Assembly (NCBI RefSeq): GCF_041296385.1
Contig: NC_091023.1
Span: 25,855,924 to 25,919,923, forward strand
Origin: Aphelocoma coerulescens
Lineage: Eukaryota; Chordata; Aves; Passeriformes; Corvidae
Direction of reading: 5' to 3'
Length of the DNA: 64,000 nt
Each line of letters begins with the position of its first letter. The first letter of the stretch is position 1. Position numbers and translations under genes: made by a program. Positions 24,802 through 36,122 of the stretch are shown piece after piece. Below the pieces are notes generated by a model that was not told the DNA's origin, ran no database searches, and saw only the letters and a list, made by a program, of their open reading frames with translations.

Positions 24802-25611
24802 CCCTTCTATCTGCCTATCTATCTATTAATCCATCTATCCATCCATCTCCCCGTCCATTCTTTATTCACCCATCCATCTCTGTCTATCAGAAGTGAGACA
24901 GACAAGGAGAGAGAGGTTGTTTTTTTTTTTTTCCCCATGGAAAAACAGAAGTTTTAAATAAAATCTCTGCAATAACACATACAATGACTAAAACATTTTC
25001 TAGTCCACACCCACAGAAGAATCACCAGGCTTGGGAGAGCTCCACAGAATTCAGATAAAGCTGCTTTTGGCTTGTTCCAAGCCTGGTTTCATTGCCCTGT
25101 GTCCCTGGTTGTGCCCACGGCAGCCAAACCCTACCAAAATACAAACCCGAGGGGATGGCCCCAGCACAGCAGCCTGGGGTAGGTGACCCCCAGGGGACCC
25201 CCCTCAGAGGTGGGGGACACAGCCAAACCAGGGAAATCATGGCACGGGTTTCCTGTTATAAACTGCAGAGAGTTTGTCTTATTGCTACAAAAATATGAAA
25301 AAAAAAAAAGTAAAAAAGTCACTGCTCCTGACGCTGGTGGTGGGAAAACAACGTTGCTTAGAAACATCCCCATCAGGGCTCCAGAACCGCTCCTTTCTGT
25401 ACAGAAAATGAATAAAATATGTAATTTATTCCCTGAAAAAAAGAGGCTGTTTCAAGAGACACCAAAATCCTGATGAAAGCAGAGACCCTCCCCATTTCCC
25501 TCTCCCGCTGCAGCTCATCCAATGGCCCTCACCTGCCACCTGTGGAGTGGGGACAGTGACACCTGGCTTGGCCTTGGCCCCAACCCCATCCCTGCCTCCT
25601 GCACGGGAAAA

Positions 25612-25925
25612 TAACAGAATCCCTGAATCCCAGAAGGGTTTGGGTTGGAGGGACATTAAAGCCCATCCAGTCCCACCCCCTCCCATGGGCAGGGACACCT
25701 GCCACTACCCCAGGTTCCTCCAAGCCCCATCCAACCTGGCCTTGGATACTTCCAGCTTCTCTGGACAGCCTGCCAGGGCTTCACCACCCTCTGAGTAAAG
25801 AATTTCTTCCTAACATCTAATCTAAATCTCTCCTCTTTTCGCTTAAAACTGGTCCCCCGTGCCCTGTCACTACGTGCCTGTTTAAAAAGTTGCTCTCCCT
25901 GTTTTTTACGAGCCCCCTGCACTTC
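25612..25925 (-). mobile_element. CR1 LINE 3' end, older subfamily
   Basis: Keeps the classical CR1 block CTCTGAGTAAAGAATTTCTT and CTAACATCTAATCTAAATCT upstream of the common tip, which most copies here lack. Confidence 0.9.
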
Positions 25926-26696
25926 CCAGAAGATGCTGAGCTCTCAGCTCGTCCTGACACCTCCAGCACATCCATTTGTCACGATTCATGGGGCTCAGGC
26001 TCGCCGGGAGCCGAGGGTGAGCCCGATGGAGGTGCTAATTCTCGCCTTGGATTGACTTGGGTGGTTTCCTGCTCCCAGGGCCGGGCTTCGTTTGTCTCCC
26101 TTGGCTCCGCGAGCCCAGCGCAGCTCGGGCAACCAGGAGCTGTCCCCGGGCCAGGCTCCGGTGGCAGGAGGGTGTCTCTGAGTGCCGTGGGTGGCAGGAG
26201 AGGCAAATAATGCTTTCTGTCTCTCATTTTGGGAACAAAACACTTCCCAGCACGCACAGCAGTTCGCACTAAATTACCGCCCGCAGCCGCGGTGATTGCA
26301 GCGAGCAGAGCCGCAGCTTTGGGCTGGTTCAGGGACTTCAAACCCTTCTGCACCGCACGGATGAGGGGTGAGGGGGGTCTGAGTGCCCTGGGACACCCGC
26401 AGCACCTCGGGCAGGGACAAATCACAGCACTCCAGTGCTTGGGGGGATGCCACAGAAAGTGGTCACTGCTGGGGAGAAACGGCTTAGTGAGGATGGGGTT
26501 AAAACCTTCACTAATGGAAATAAAAAGGGTGGGTTTGACCAAACCCTGCTGAGCAGCTTTCCTTGCCCTGGCACAACCCACCTTCCTGCTTGTCCCTCAG
26601 AAATACTCCCTGTTTCTAAATGGAACCTGCTTCACCCTAATACGACCCAAAATGCTCCCTACCATCCACGAGAGATGGCCCAGCTGAGGCTGTGCC

Positions 26697-26758
26697 CACA
26701 GTGTCACCTCATCTCCACAGTGTCACCTCATCCCCACAGTGTCACCTCGTCCCCACAG
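26697..26758. repeat. 19 bp tandem repeat, 3 copies
   Basis: CACAGTGTCACCTCATCCC repeated three times with two changes. Confidence 0.85.
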
Positions 26759-26875
26759 CAGCCCATGGCCCTGGGACCTTTGGGTGCTCAGACCAAGGCA
26801 GCATGTCCCAACAAAGGCTCCGTGTGGGGACAGAAGTCAGGACAGCTTCAGGCCATAAAGCTGCAGCAGAGAGTC

Positions 26876-27005
26876 AGAATCACAGAACGTCCTGAGCAGG
26901 AAGGGACTCCCAAGGATCATCCAGTCCAGCTCCTGGCCCTGCACAGACCCCCCAGCAGTCCCACCCTGTGCCTCCCTGAGAGCGTTGTCCAAGTGCTTCC
27001 CGATG
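26876..27005 (-). mobile_element. CR1 LINE 3' fragment, distinct subfamily
   Basis: CAGAATCACAGAACGTCCTG, then AAGGATCATCCAGTCCAGCT and CTGGCCCTGCACAGACCCCC; a type different from the majority copies. Confidence 0.75.
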
Positions 27006-27373
27006 AAGTTCAGGTATTTACGCAAAGCATTGACTCTCAGGAATTTTTTACCTCTATTCTCAACTGATGACAAGCACAGATAAACATGCCAAGCTGCAGC
27101 AGCTGGACCAGCGTAGGTGGCCCGACTTGTGCAAGCTGAAGACACAGATTTCTTCCCTTGCTTGAGCACGTGCATCCTTTGCTTTGCTGTGGCATTCAAT
27201 CTGACACCTGCACTGTGTGACTGTGCTCGTGTTTGCTGCTCGGCAAACTGCTTTGTGATCTCCTACCTGTTACAGAAATAAAAGAGAGTCTGATTTGGAT
27301 CACGTGCTTCGGCAGCAGTGAAGGTGCTCCTGGAGCAACGCTGCTTCCCTGCTGTCTCAGGGTAGGAGGAGAT

Positions 27374-27515
27374 GGATCATAGAACCCCAGAACGGTTTGG
27401 GTTGGAAGGGACCCTAAAGATTGTCCCATTCCGCCCCTGCCATGGGCAGGACACCTTCTACTGTGCCAGGCTGCTACAAGCCCCATCCAGCCTGGCCTGG
27501 CACACTTCCAGTCCA
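27374..27515 (-). mobile_element. CR1 LINE 3' fragment
   Basis: ATAGAACCCCAGAACGGTTT to CAGCCTGGCCTGGCACACTT. Confidence 0.88.
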
Positions 27516-27949
27516 TGACACAGTCCCAGGTGTCTCCCTGTGCATCGTCCTCACCATGCAGGTCCTGCAGCACAGAGCAGTGATGTTCAGGATTAGGTCA
27601 GTGATACAAAATAGGAAAGAAAACTGCTACTCGTGGAATAACTGCAGAGACAAAACAGGGCAGCGCTGATGGGCTGGGGAAGGGTGGTGGGGAAGGCAGG
27701 AGGTGGCTCCTGGGCAGTGGCAACCCAGCTGGGCCGCAGGAGGGGCAGCCAGCCCAGGCAGGGATGGCACAGGGGACAAGCAGGTGCCTGAAGGGCGTCC
27801 AGCCCCCGTTCCCTGGCTCCCTTCTCACTTCCCAGCTCCTCTCCCGTACTCGTAGGGCCACCGGCTGCGTAGGTGGTCGCCTCAGCTGAAATTCCCCAGC
27901 GTTTTTCTTGGCTGCATCCCCACAGAAGTTGCAGATGACGCATTAAAAT

Positions 27950-28250
27950 GTAGATAAGGCAGAGGAGATGGGCCTGGCCCGGCGCAGCCGTGCCGGGTGC
28001 TCGGCCCTGCCCGCGCCGGCCCCGGGCCTGTGGCCACCCTGAGCCCTCCGGCCGGGCACGGAGCCATCGCCCAGCCGGGCACACCTGCCCAGGCAGCCCC
28101 TCGGCCGCAGCTGTGGCAGCTGCTGGGTCACCAGGTGGGGACACCGCAGCGGGGGCAGCGCTGGCAGCGGCGTTCCCAGGGGAACAACTCCTGCTGGAGA
28201 GCCCCATCCGAGCGCAGCCCCCGCCGCGCTTCGTCACCGTCCGACCCCGG
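27950..28250. promoter_or_regulatory. CpG-rich cluster without an assigned exon
   Basis: Very GC-rich with many CpG (27972-28040, 28048-28115 and 28205-28250), inside the large intron. No known KCNAB1 exon fits here. It could be an unlinked promoter, an enhancer, or simply local GC-rich DNA. Confidence 0.35.
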
Positions 28251-29127
28251 CAGCCAGAGAAAAACTCTTTGTCATCCTGCAGCCAGGCTTTTAAAGTGTG
28301 GGATTTCAAATGTCTGAGGGAATTACGTTATCCGTGCAAAAAATCTGGATGGGGTCAAGTTATTTCCAGGAATAAGAGGAACAGGGAGAGCTCCATCCCA
28401 TCTGTGTGCGGCGGGATCCGCAGCCCCCCCATCATCCCACTGTGGTCCCCAGCCCCGTGGTGCTGCTGGGGGATGCACACAGAGCCAGCAGCCTGGGACA
28501 CGTCCTGCCCCTGTCCCACTGACTGCACATCCCACGCTTTGGAGTCAGTATCCGAGTCGTGCCTGTGTGCAGAGGGCACAGCCAACAAACCCCACAGGGC
28601 TGAGCATTACAAAATGCCATTTTCCCTCCTTTCGGTGCCACCTCACACTCAAAGAGGCAAAATAAAAACAGTAAAAGCCTGTCGAGGGGTTTGCCTTCCC
28701 CACCCCTTGATCCACCTTGGAAAGTATTGGTCACTGAGCTGAAGTGGGTGAATAAACTGGAGCTGGAAAACAGGTGCTTTCTCCACAGGCAAGAGAGGCT
28801 GGTTCTGACACAATCCTGAGGCTGGGGAAGGGGAAGGAATCTGAGCAGTCCCGGGATAACTCTGGGCTCTCAGCACAGCCCAGGGCAGTTTCATCCCACA
28901 GCAGGGATGGCCCAGGAAGGGGAGACTTCACTTTGGAGGGGCAATTTATCCTTGCAACAACATTCAGGTAACAGAGATTTGCAGGAATTATTATAAAAAT
29001 AAGCAGCCCGAGGTAGGGAAACCATTGGGGGAAAAAATGGAATTTATGTTTTGATTACTGTGCTGGACTTCTGCTTTTTGACAGAGAAAATATGTTTTTT
29101 GAAAGATTTTAAGTATTGCTGAACAAG

Positions 29128-29318
29128 GGCCTGGAGTGACAGGATAAGAGGGAATGGCTTCCCACTGCCAGAGGGCAGGGATAGATGGGATATCGGGCAG
29201 AAATTGCCAGGTTGGACAGGGCTTGGAGCAGCCTGGGATAGTGGAAGCTGTCCCTTCCCACGACAGGGGGTGGAAGGGGATGGGCTTTAAGGTCCCTTCC
29301 AACCCAGCCCATTGTGGG
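29128..29318 (+). mobile_element. CR1 LINE 3' end with internal deletion
   Basis: GGCTTCCCACTGCCAGAGGG joins after GAAATTGCCAGG directly to GCTTGGAGCAGCCTGGGATA; the central segment is missing compared with 20358-20664. Confidence 0.88.
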
Positions 29319-29787
29319 CTGATTTGACAGCTCCGAGAAGCAGCTGCAGCAGTTTCACAGCCAGCACAGCTGAAGCTGCTTTTCTGTGTCGGCTTTTATG
29401 GCAAATTCAATGCCAAAAGGAAAATATAGGTATGCCATAAAATTTTTATGACTTCATCCTCAAAATATCTCCAACGCAGCTTGTTTACGTAGAGGGCATG
29501 TTCTCCTGGTGATCTCAGGAGCTCTCTCAGGAGATCCAACAGCCCCAGCCCCGCTCTCCTCCCCCGTGCACAGGCACCATCCCATCCATCGCACCCGAGG
29601 CTCTCCACGTGTGCTCCATCCAGCTGGATTTAAGCTGCTGGGGGCCCTGCATAGACTCTCACACCAATCCTGCATTTTGTCACCAAAACCAAGGAGAAAC
29701 CTGCTCCAGCTTCCCTCTGAGGAGAATTTCTTATACATTTGGATCCTCGAGGAGCACGTCTCGGATTGCCAGGGCAGCGGCTCCCTG

Positions 29788-29862
29788 GGAAGCAGCAGGA
29801 GGGGGGGAATGAGATGGGCTTTAGGGTCCCTTCCAACCCAAACCATTCTGGGATCCTGTGAA
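29788..29862 (+). mobile_element. CR1 LINE 3' tip
   Basis: GGGCTTTAGGGTCCCTTCCA and ACCCAAACCATTCTGGGATC. Confidence 0.8.
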
Positions 29863-31051
29863 CTTCTAAAACGGGTTTGTTCAGGAGCAAACCCCTTCCA
29901 AGGCTCCAGTCAAATGCTGACCCCTGCAGAGGCATGGAAGGATGGCCTGGGCACCCTGAAGAACAGGGCCAGGACAAGGCACAGGCCACAGCATCCAAAT
30001 CTACCCCTCTACACCATCCAGACCCTCCACTGACCTTACATCAACATCTGCCCACCACCCAACGCCACCAGAGCCCGCCTTGCTGGGTGTTTTCCAAACA
30101 CTAAAGCAAGGGAAGCTCTGCTGGAGCAGCAGCTGTGGGGACAGGTCCATGGCATGTCCCTCCTCACCACAGCGTTGGGCACACGCCGGGCCCCAGGCAC
30201 AGAGGAGAGTCCCCGAGCACAGCAGGGACTTGTCACCCTGGCTGTGACCTCTGGGCTCACACCCAGTCACACCACAGCATTTTCCTTTCCTCAAAGACAA
30301 TTAATTTCTTAACAAACACATTCTGCAGGAGGCGTTCTGTAGAGTTAGTCTGAAATAAAAATAAGCACGCTCAAAACTCTGATTGGATTTTGCCAAAGCA
30401 GCCAGGCTAAAATAATACATTTTAAATGTCTTAAACTGTGCACTTCCCAAGTAATTAAATTACAGCGTTCCTGCACGACGGCTTCTCTTCCATCCATTTA
30501 AGCATTAAAGTTGTCAGGCAGCCTTGAGATGGAAAATACCAGGCTGCAGGGAAGGGTTTGGGAGGAGCGGGGTGAGTTTGAGCAGCCATGGGGCAGGGAT
30601 GTGCTGCAGCCACCAGCACCAGGCAGGGAGGTGCCCCACGCAGGGGACAGCCACCCACTGCCACTGCCCAGAGAGGGCACACGGGTCTGGGGGCACGGGA
30701 GTGGCAGTGGTGACGGGGACAGCCACCCGTGGGCGACAGGGAGAGTCATCCATGGATGACAGGGACACCCACCCACGGGTGACAGGGACACCCAGCCAGG
30801 CTGCTGCGTGCCCTTGCCCTCCCCGTGCCCCTCGGCCAGGGTGGCTGTGGGCGGCTCCGCGGCTCAGCCCCCACAGCTCCGCTGCATTATTTAAAAGCCT
30901 CCTTAAAATATCATCGTTTTGCTTCCGCTTAAGCAGAGCACCATGAGAGTCGTGTTCTTGGAGCACCACTTGTCCTTGAATCCAGTCCTGCCCTCCCCAG
31001 ATCATCGCTCCCCCTCGGGATTACAAGGGGGGCATCGCCTGCAGAGCCGTG

Positions 31052-31127
31052 CCCGCTGCTCCCAGTGCCACCCGCTGCTCCCAGTGCCGCCCGCTGCTCC
31101 CAGTGCCGCCCGCTGCTCCCAGTGCCA
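31052..31127. repeat. 19 bp tandem repeat, 4 copies
   Basis: CCCGCTGCTCCCAGTGCC followed by A or G, four times without indels. Confidence 0.92.
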
Positions 31128-31376
31128 CCCGCACCGCGGGCAGGGCTGTCCCCAGGGCGGCCCAGGGGCTGGGCAGGAGAAACCCCTTGGGCTGCACGTG
31201 CACAGGGCTGGGCAGCGCTGCTCCAGGGCCAAAGCCACGCTGGAGAGCCGGGAGCAGCCAGAGCAGCTGGGCAGGTACTGCAAAGCAAAGCCAACTTTGC
31301 TTTATCCAACACCTGGAAGAGGAGATCCATCTCCGGTGCTCACACTAGCCCGGGCACCTGCAAAGTCCTCATTTAT

Positions 31377-31416
31377 CACGGAATCCTGGAATCGCTGAGG
31401 TTGGAAGGAGCTGGAG
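31377..31416 (-). mobile_element. CR1 LINE 3' tip, short
   Basis: ACGGAATCCTGGAATCGCTG and AGGTTGGAAGGAGCTGGAG only. Confidence 0.55.
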
Positions 31417-31799
31417 GATGACAGAGGCAGCACTGGCTGCACCGAGGGCGGCAGCCAGGGAGGAGGGTGCCCTGCCAGATCCCGTGCACTGCCCTGGATT
31501 TGGAGTGCAGCTGGAAAATGAATGTGTGTCCAAACCTAACGCTGGTTTAACACTGCAGTGTGATGAGAGGGGAGAAATCCAGACCCCACCAGGCCCCGGC
31601 CTCACCTCAGAGCTGCAAACTCCTGGGGAGCCACTGGGAATGTGAAAACAGCACAAATCAGCAGATTTTGTTTACTCAACTGGTTCCTTTTCCTTCCCTT
31701 TTGAGTTATTCCTGCCTCCTTTGTAGCCATTATAAGCTACTGTCCTGGGGGGAAAAGCATTGTGAATTCAGCATAAATCCATTCTGTTCACTGGATTAG

Positions 31800-31995
31800 T
31801 CTTAATTTGCAGCAAGAAAATGAAGATCAGGCGATGAGCCATAAAAGTCAGCCTGATGTGGAGAGTACTGAAACAACATGGAGCTTGATATCAAAATAAT
31901 TGTACCATTTGCATGTGAGAGTTTAAAACTGCTCATAATTGCAGCAAGACTTAAATAAACCACAGTTTCCTAAATATGTGAGGTAGTTATTATGG
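31800..31995. promoter_or_regulatory. A/T-rich candidate regulatory element with octamer motif
   Basis: A repeat-free, A/T-rich island in GC-rich intron. It contains a perfect POU octamer ATTTGCAT at 31907-31914 and several ATAATTG/TAATT cores. Function is inferred only from composition. Confidence 0.3.
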
Positions 31996-32498
31996 TTAAT
32001 GCTTGGAAAAAGAAACGTGGGGAAAAAGAAGACACAGCTCCTGGAACACTGCTAAGAAATACCTGCTTCCACTTACACCCCTTGGCAAGCACAAGACTCA
32101 ACTCCTATTCCCAAAGGAATTCTGCAGCCCAGGGTGACCTGGGTGCATTTCCCAACCCATCAGGCTGGGGTTGGTTTGGCCTCCTCCAAGCCCACATCCG
32201 TGGCACGGAGTCCAGGACACCGCGTGCCTCGCAGGGCCATTCCAGCAGCAATAATACCCCGATGCCACAGAGGGAATTTGTATTTTAATAAAAGCATCCT
32301 TGCTTCCAGCCCGTGGGTGACCCGGGCATGTTCAAAGCAGTGGAAGGAACTGCCGGGGATGGTGGATGCTGATGGTGCTCACACCCGGGGGCCCTGCAGG
32401 GCTCCAGCCCCTCCCAGGCTGAGATTCCTCCTGCTCTGCCAGCGCTTGGCAGCTGCACCAGGAACCCCTCCAGGAGGGGGAACAGCTGAGGGATGTTC

Positions 32499-32750
32499 CA
32501 TGGAATCATAGAATCATCCCAGGTTTGGAAGGGACCTCAAAGCCCATCCAGTGCCACCCTTGCCATGGGCAGGGACACCTCCCACTGTCCCAGGCTGCTC
32601 CAAGCCCCAGTGTCCGACCTGGCCTTGGGCACTGCCAGGGATCCAGGGGCAGCCACAGCTGCTCTGGGCACCCTGTGCCAGGGCCTGCCCGCCCTCACAG
32701 GGAACAATTTCTTCCTAAAATCTACTCTAAATCTCTCCTGTTTCCCAGGG
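32499..32750 (-). mobile_element. CR1 LINE 3' end
   Basis: GGAATCATAGAATCATCCCA to ACAATTTCTTCCTAAAATCT; it retains the classical TCTAAATCTCTCCTGTTTCC region. Confidence 0.92.
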
Positions 32751-33325
32751 GATGAGGAAGAAAGCAAACTTTACTTCTCAAGGTTTATCTGCCCAGATCA
32801 CCTTTACGTAATTCCAATGTCAGCAGCTTTACTTCCACATTTACAGCGAGATTCCTTGCTGTACCTTCGCCATCCCTAAATGCTCAGCTCCCCCCAGATT
32901 TGAAAACCATGCTGGGGAGGGAAACTGTTTTCTGCCCTCCCTTCTTCCCCCTTTACTCCATTGTTTTTCACCTCTTATCTTACAAACGTTAATAACACTT
33001 CTCTAATGACGGAAGATTCTCACCCCTTTGGGTGGGAAGGATGGGTTTCCTCTCGGGGGATGGTGCCCGGCCTCTCCTCACGCTGCCCAGGCCCCGCGGA
33101 ATATGAACTCCACCCATTTGCCTTTGCAGATAAAATTTTTTCTTGAGGCTCGCGCCGGAGTTAATGGTCAAAGCTGCCTCCATCAATTATGGATGAGCAC
33201 AAATAGATAGTTGTGCTCTGTAAATTGGGTCCCTCGTGCCCATGCGCGGGCAGGGCTCGGCAAAGGGCTATTTCTGAACTGCTGACGGCCCCGAACTGGC
33301 CCCGCAGCGGCGGAGCCCGGCACAG

Positions 33326-34039
33326 CCCAGCTCCCATCCCAGCCCAGCTCCCATCCCAGCCCAGCTCCGGGCACAGCCCAGCTCCCATCCCAGCCCAGCT
33401 CCGGGCACAGCCCAGCTCCCGTCCCAGCCCAGCTCCGGGCACAGCCCAGCTCCCATCCCAGCCCAGCTCCGGGCACAGCCCAGCTCCCATCCCAGCCCAG
33501 CTCCGGGCACAGCCCAGCTCCCATCCCAGCCCAGCTCCGGGCACAGCCCAGCTCCCATCCCAGCCCAGCTCCCATCCCAGCCCAGCTCCGGGCACAGCCC
33601 AGCTCCCATCCCAGCCCAGCTCCCATCCCAGCCCAGCTCCCGTCCCAGCCCAGCTCCGGGCACAGCCCAGCTCCCATCCCAGCCCAGCTCCCATCCCAGC
33701 CCAGCTCCCGTCCCAGCCCAGCTCCGGGCACAGCCCAGCTCCCATCCCAGCCCAGCTCCGAGCACAGCCCAGCTCCCATCCCAGCCCGGCTCCCATCCCA
33801 GCCCGGCTCCCATCCCAGCCTGGCTCCCATCCCAGCCCAGCTCCGGGCACAGCCCAGCTCCCATCCCAGCCCAGCTCCGGGCACAGCCCGGCTCCCATCC
33901 CAGCCCAGCTCCCATCCCAGCCCGGCTCCCATCCCAGCCCAGCTCCGGGCACAGCCCAACTCCCATCCCAGCCCAGCTCCGGGCACAGCCCAACTCCCAT
34001 TCCAGCCCAGCTCCAAGCACAGCCCAGCTCCCATCCCAG
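33326..34039. repeat. 17 bp minisatellite, 42 copies without indels
   Basis: Two unit types alternate: A = CCCAGCTCCCATCCCAG and B = CCCAGCTCCGGGCACAG, each with point variants. My count is 27 A and 15 B; B is never next to B. The total is exactly 42 x 17 bp. The minus strand, which is the RNA-sense strand of KCNAB1, carries repeated GGG runs with 2-4 base spacers. All frames are open, giving false open frames of up to 385 codons. Confidence 0.97.
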
Positions 34040-34157
34040 CCTGGCTCCAGGCGCTCCTGGGCACAGCTCCTCCTCCTGGGAGCACGCTCTGGGGTGCTCT
34101 GGGCAAGGCTTTGCACTGCTGCAGCTGTGATGGAAAGGGGCTGGTATCAAAGAATCT

Positions 34158-34390
34158 GGGAACTCTACAGTGGCTTGGCCTGGAAGGGACCTTTAAGACC
34201 CATTCCACCCCTGCCATGGGCAGGGACACCTTCCACTGTCCCAGGCTGCTCCCAGCCCCAATGTCCAGCCTGGCCTTGGACACTGCCAGGGATCCAGGGG
34301 CAGCCACAGCTGCTCTGGGCATCCTGTGCCAGGGCCTCACCAGCCTCCTTGTAAAAACTTCTTCCTACTATGTAATTTTAAGTCTGAGAA
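34158..34390 (-). mobile_element. CR1 LINE 3' end
   Basis: AGTGGCTTGGCCTGGAAGGG, the usual body with GATCCAGGGGCAGCCACAGC, then CTTCTTCCTACTATGTAATT. It begins 120 bp from the end of the 17 bp minisatellite. Confidence 0.9.
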
Positions 34391-35169
34391 CAGCAAGGCT
34401 GGTGCCAGTCTCACTTTGAGAAGTTGTTCCCTGTGGGAGCAGCACCACATCCCAAACCGCCCCCAGCACCAGGATCAGGGCTGGATCCATTTTACTGAAA
34501 AGAACTTTAAAGAAGATATGGCAAATTAGGAGAGAGAAGAACCCAGGCTGTGACGTCTCCACGGTCCAAAGCAGGTGGAGACCCGGGCTGCCGTCCCTCC
34601 TCCCTGCTGTGCATCATCTCAGGGAAGCAAAGCCACATCCTTTGTTTCCAGCAGCGGTGCGGCAGATTGCAATTTTCCAAGCCAAGCGCTGCAACTACAC
34701 CATTTTCAAAGAAAGGCTTGAAGTGATCCCAGATATTCTCCCCGAGCATCTGGGCAGGCTCCCCAGTGGGACTGAACTGGAGCATTTAAAAGGATAAAAG
34801 AGAGCACTCCTCTGCCCGTTCGCCTTCCGCAGGAGGAGGCAGCGAGGCTGTGCCCGGCGGTGACAGCGGCGGTGATGCCTGGGGGGTCCTGTCCGGCTCC
34901 TGCCACAGCCCGCGGGGAAGATGCCAAACACAAAGCTCTTTCTGCAAAGGCAGAGCCGAGGTTTGCTCAGGTGAGAGCCGCGGGGACGCACCTGAGTCCT
35001 CGTATTTGCAGCTGTTTCCCGGCGAACGCATTTATTCCCGTAAACTTTTGCCTTTCATATTCCAATTCGGTCCCTGAGCTGGAGCGGGGCCAGAAACATG
35101 TCATTTGGTGAAAAGCCCCCGAGCTGGCTCCTCTCCCGCCCCCACCCCTGTCACAGGCGTAGTCGCTGT

Positions 35170-35345
35170 CTCTCCCTTTTACATAATCCCAGCGGATCGG
35201 GAGCGCCTGGCAGCCGGGGGAGGCAGCCCGGGGTCGGGAGCATCCCGGGAGCGGAGCGGGAGCTGCGGGGCAGCCCTGCCGCGGGGGCGGCGCAGCGCCC
35301 GGGGGCGCAGGGGGGCGGCTCTCGGTATTTTTAGCGTGAATCGAG
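35170..35345. promoter_or_regulatory. Orphan CpG-dense cluster in the large intron
   Basis: I count about 22 CpG in about 180 bp, including GCGGGGGCGGCGCAGCGCCC. It lies 2.4 kb downstream of the Kvbeta1.1 first exon, with A/T-richer DNA on both sides. No known first exon is recognisable in it. Confidence 0.4.
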
Positions 35346-36044
35346 GGCCAGCGTGGCTGTCGTGGCCTTTGGAGCAGCTCACGCTGCAGAGCTCAGCATC
35401 AAGGACATAATTCAGGCAGAAAATGAATTGGGAAGGACTTCAGGTTCAAATGTGAGGGAGCTGAGGACTTTGCAGAATTATTGTTGCAGCCGTTGGGAAA
35501 AGCCTTTGGCTTTGGATTTCCCTCGGGCTGAGGAATCAGTCCCAAAGTGAACGCGAAATTCCAGCTCCACTGGTTGGTAGGCGCTTCCCTACCCAAAGGT
35601 TATCGCGACTCAGCAGCGTCGCAGCTGAGCCCGAGGGTTACTCAGCTCTTCCTCCCAATTCCCCTGCGCTGCTTCTCTTGGGGGAGAGAAATCAGCTCTG
35701 CATACGGAGCGATTTGCGAGAAGAAACAGAGATTAGTCATAAAGATAAATCCTCAGCCTTGTCGCCAACGAGCTGCTATTCCTGGTGCAATTCCCAGGTC
35801 TGGGGCAGACGGAGTGCCGGGGCTGTGAGAACTCCGGTGGGACAATCCACCCTCACTCTCCAAACCTTATCCAGGAATAAGGCAGAAAGGACTCGCAAAG
35901 GCCCAACTGTGGAGGCTGCAGGAGCAAGGAATTGCGGTTACCCAGGGTGCGGGTTCCCCGGGGGAGAGCGCCGCCGGGAGCCCGGGGAAATCAGGGGATA
36001 ACTGCGGGCAATTAGCACACAGTGCCCGTGCAGCCAGCGAACAT

Positions 36045-36122
36045 GGCTTGGGAGCAGGTCCTGCCTCTGAGAGACACCCCATGAGCACGGCTTGGGAGCA
36101 GGTCCTGCCTCTGAGAGACACC
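36045..36122. repeat. 44 bp-period direct duplication
   Basis: GGCTTGGGAGCAGGTCCTGC followed by CTCTGAGAGACACC occurs twice, identical over 34 bp. Confidence 0.9.

Noticed and set aside
24154..24957. 267-codon frame with many SIHP repeats
   Set aside because: It is the ATCC microsatellite read in frame.
33161..34340. Open frames of 282-385 codons on both strands, rich in GWDGSWAVPGA or PAPIPAQL repeats
   Set aside because: They are translations of the 17 bp minisatellite, which lacks stops in all frames because its unit has none. They lie in an intron, with no flanking gene structure.
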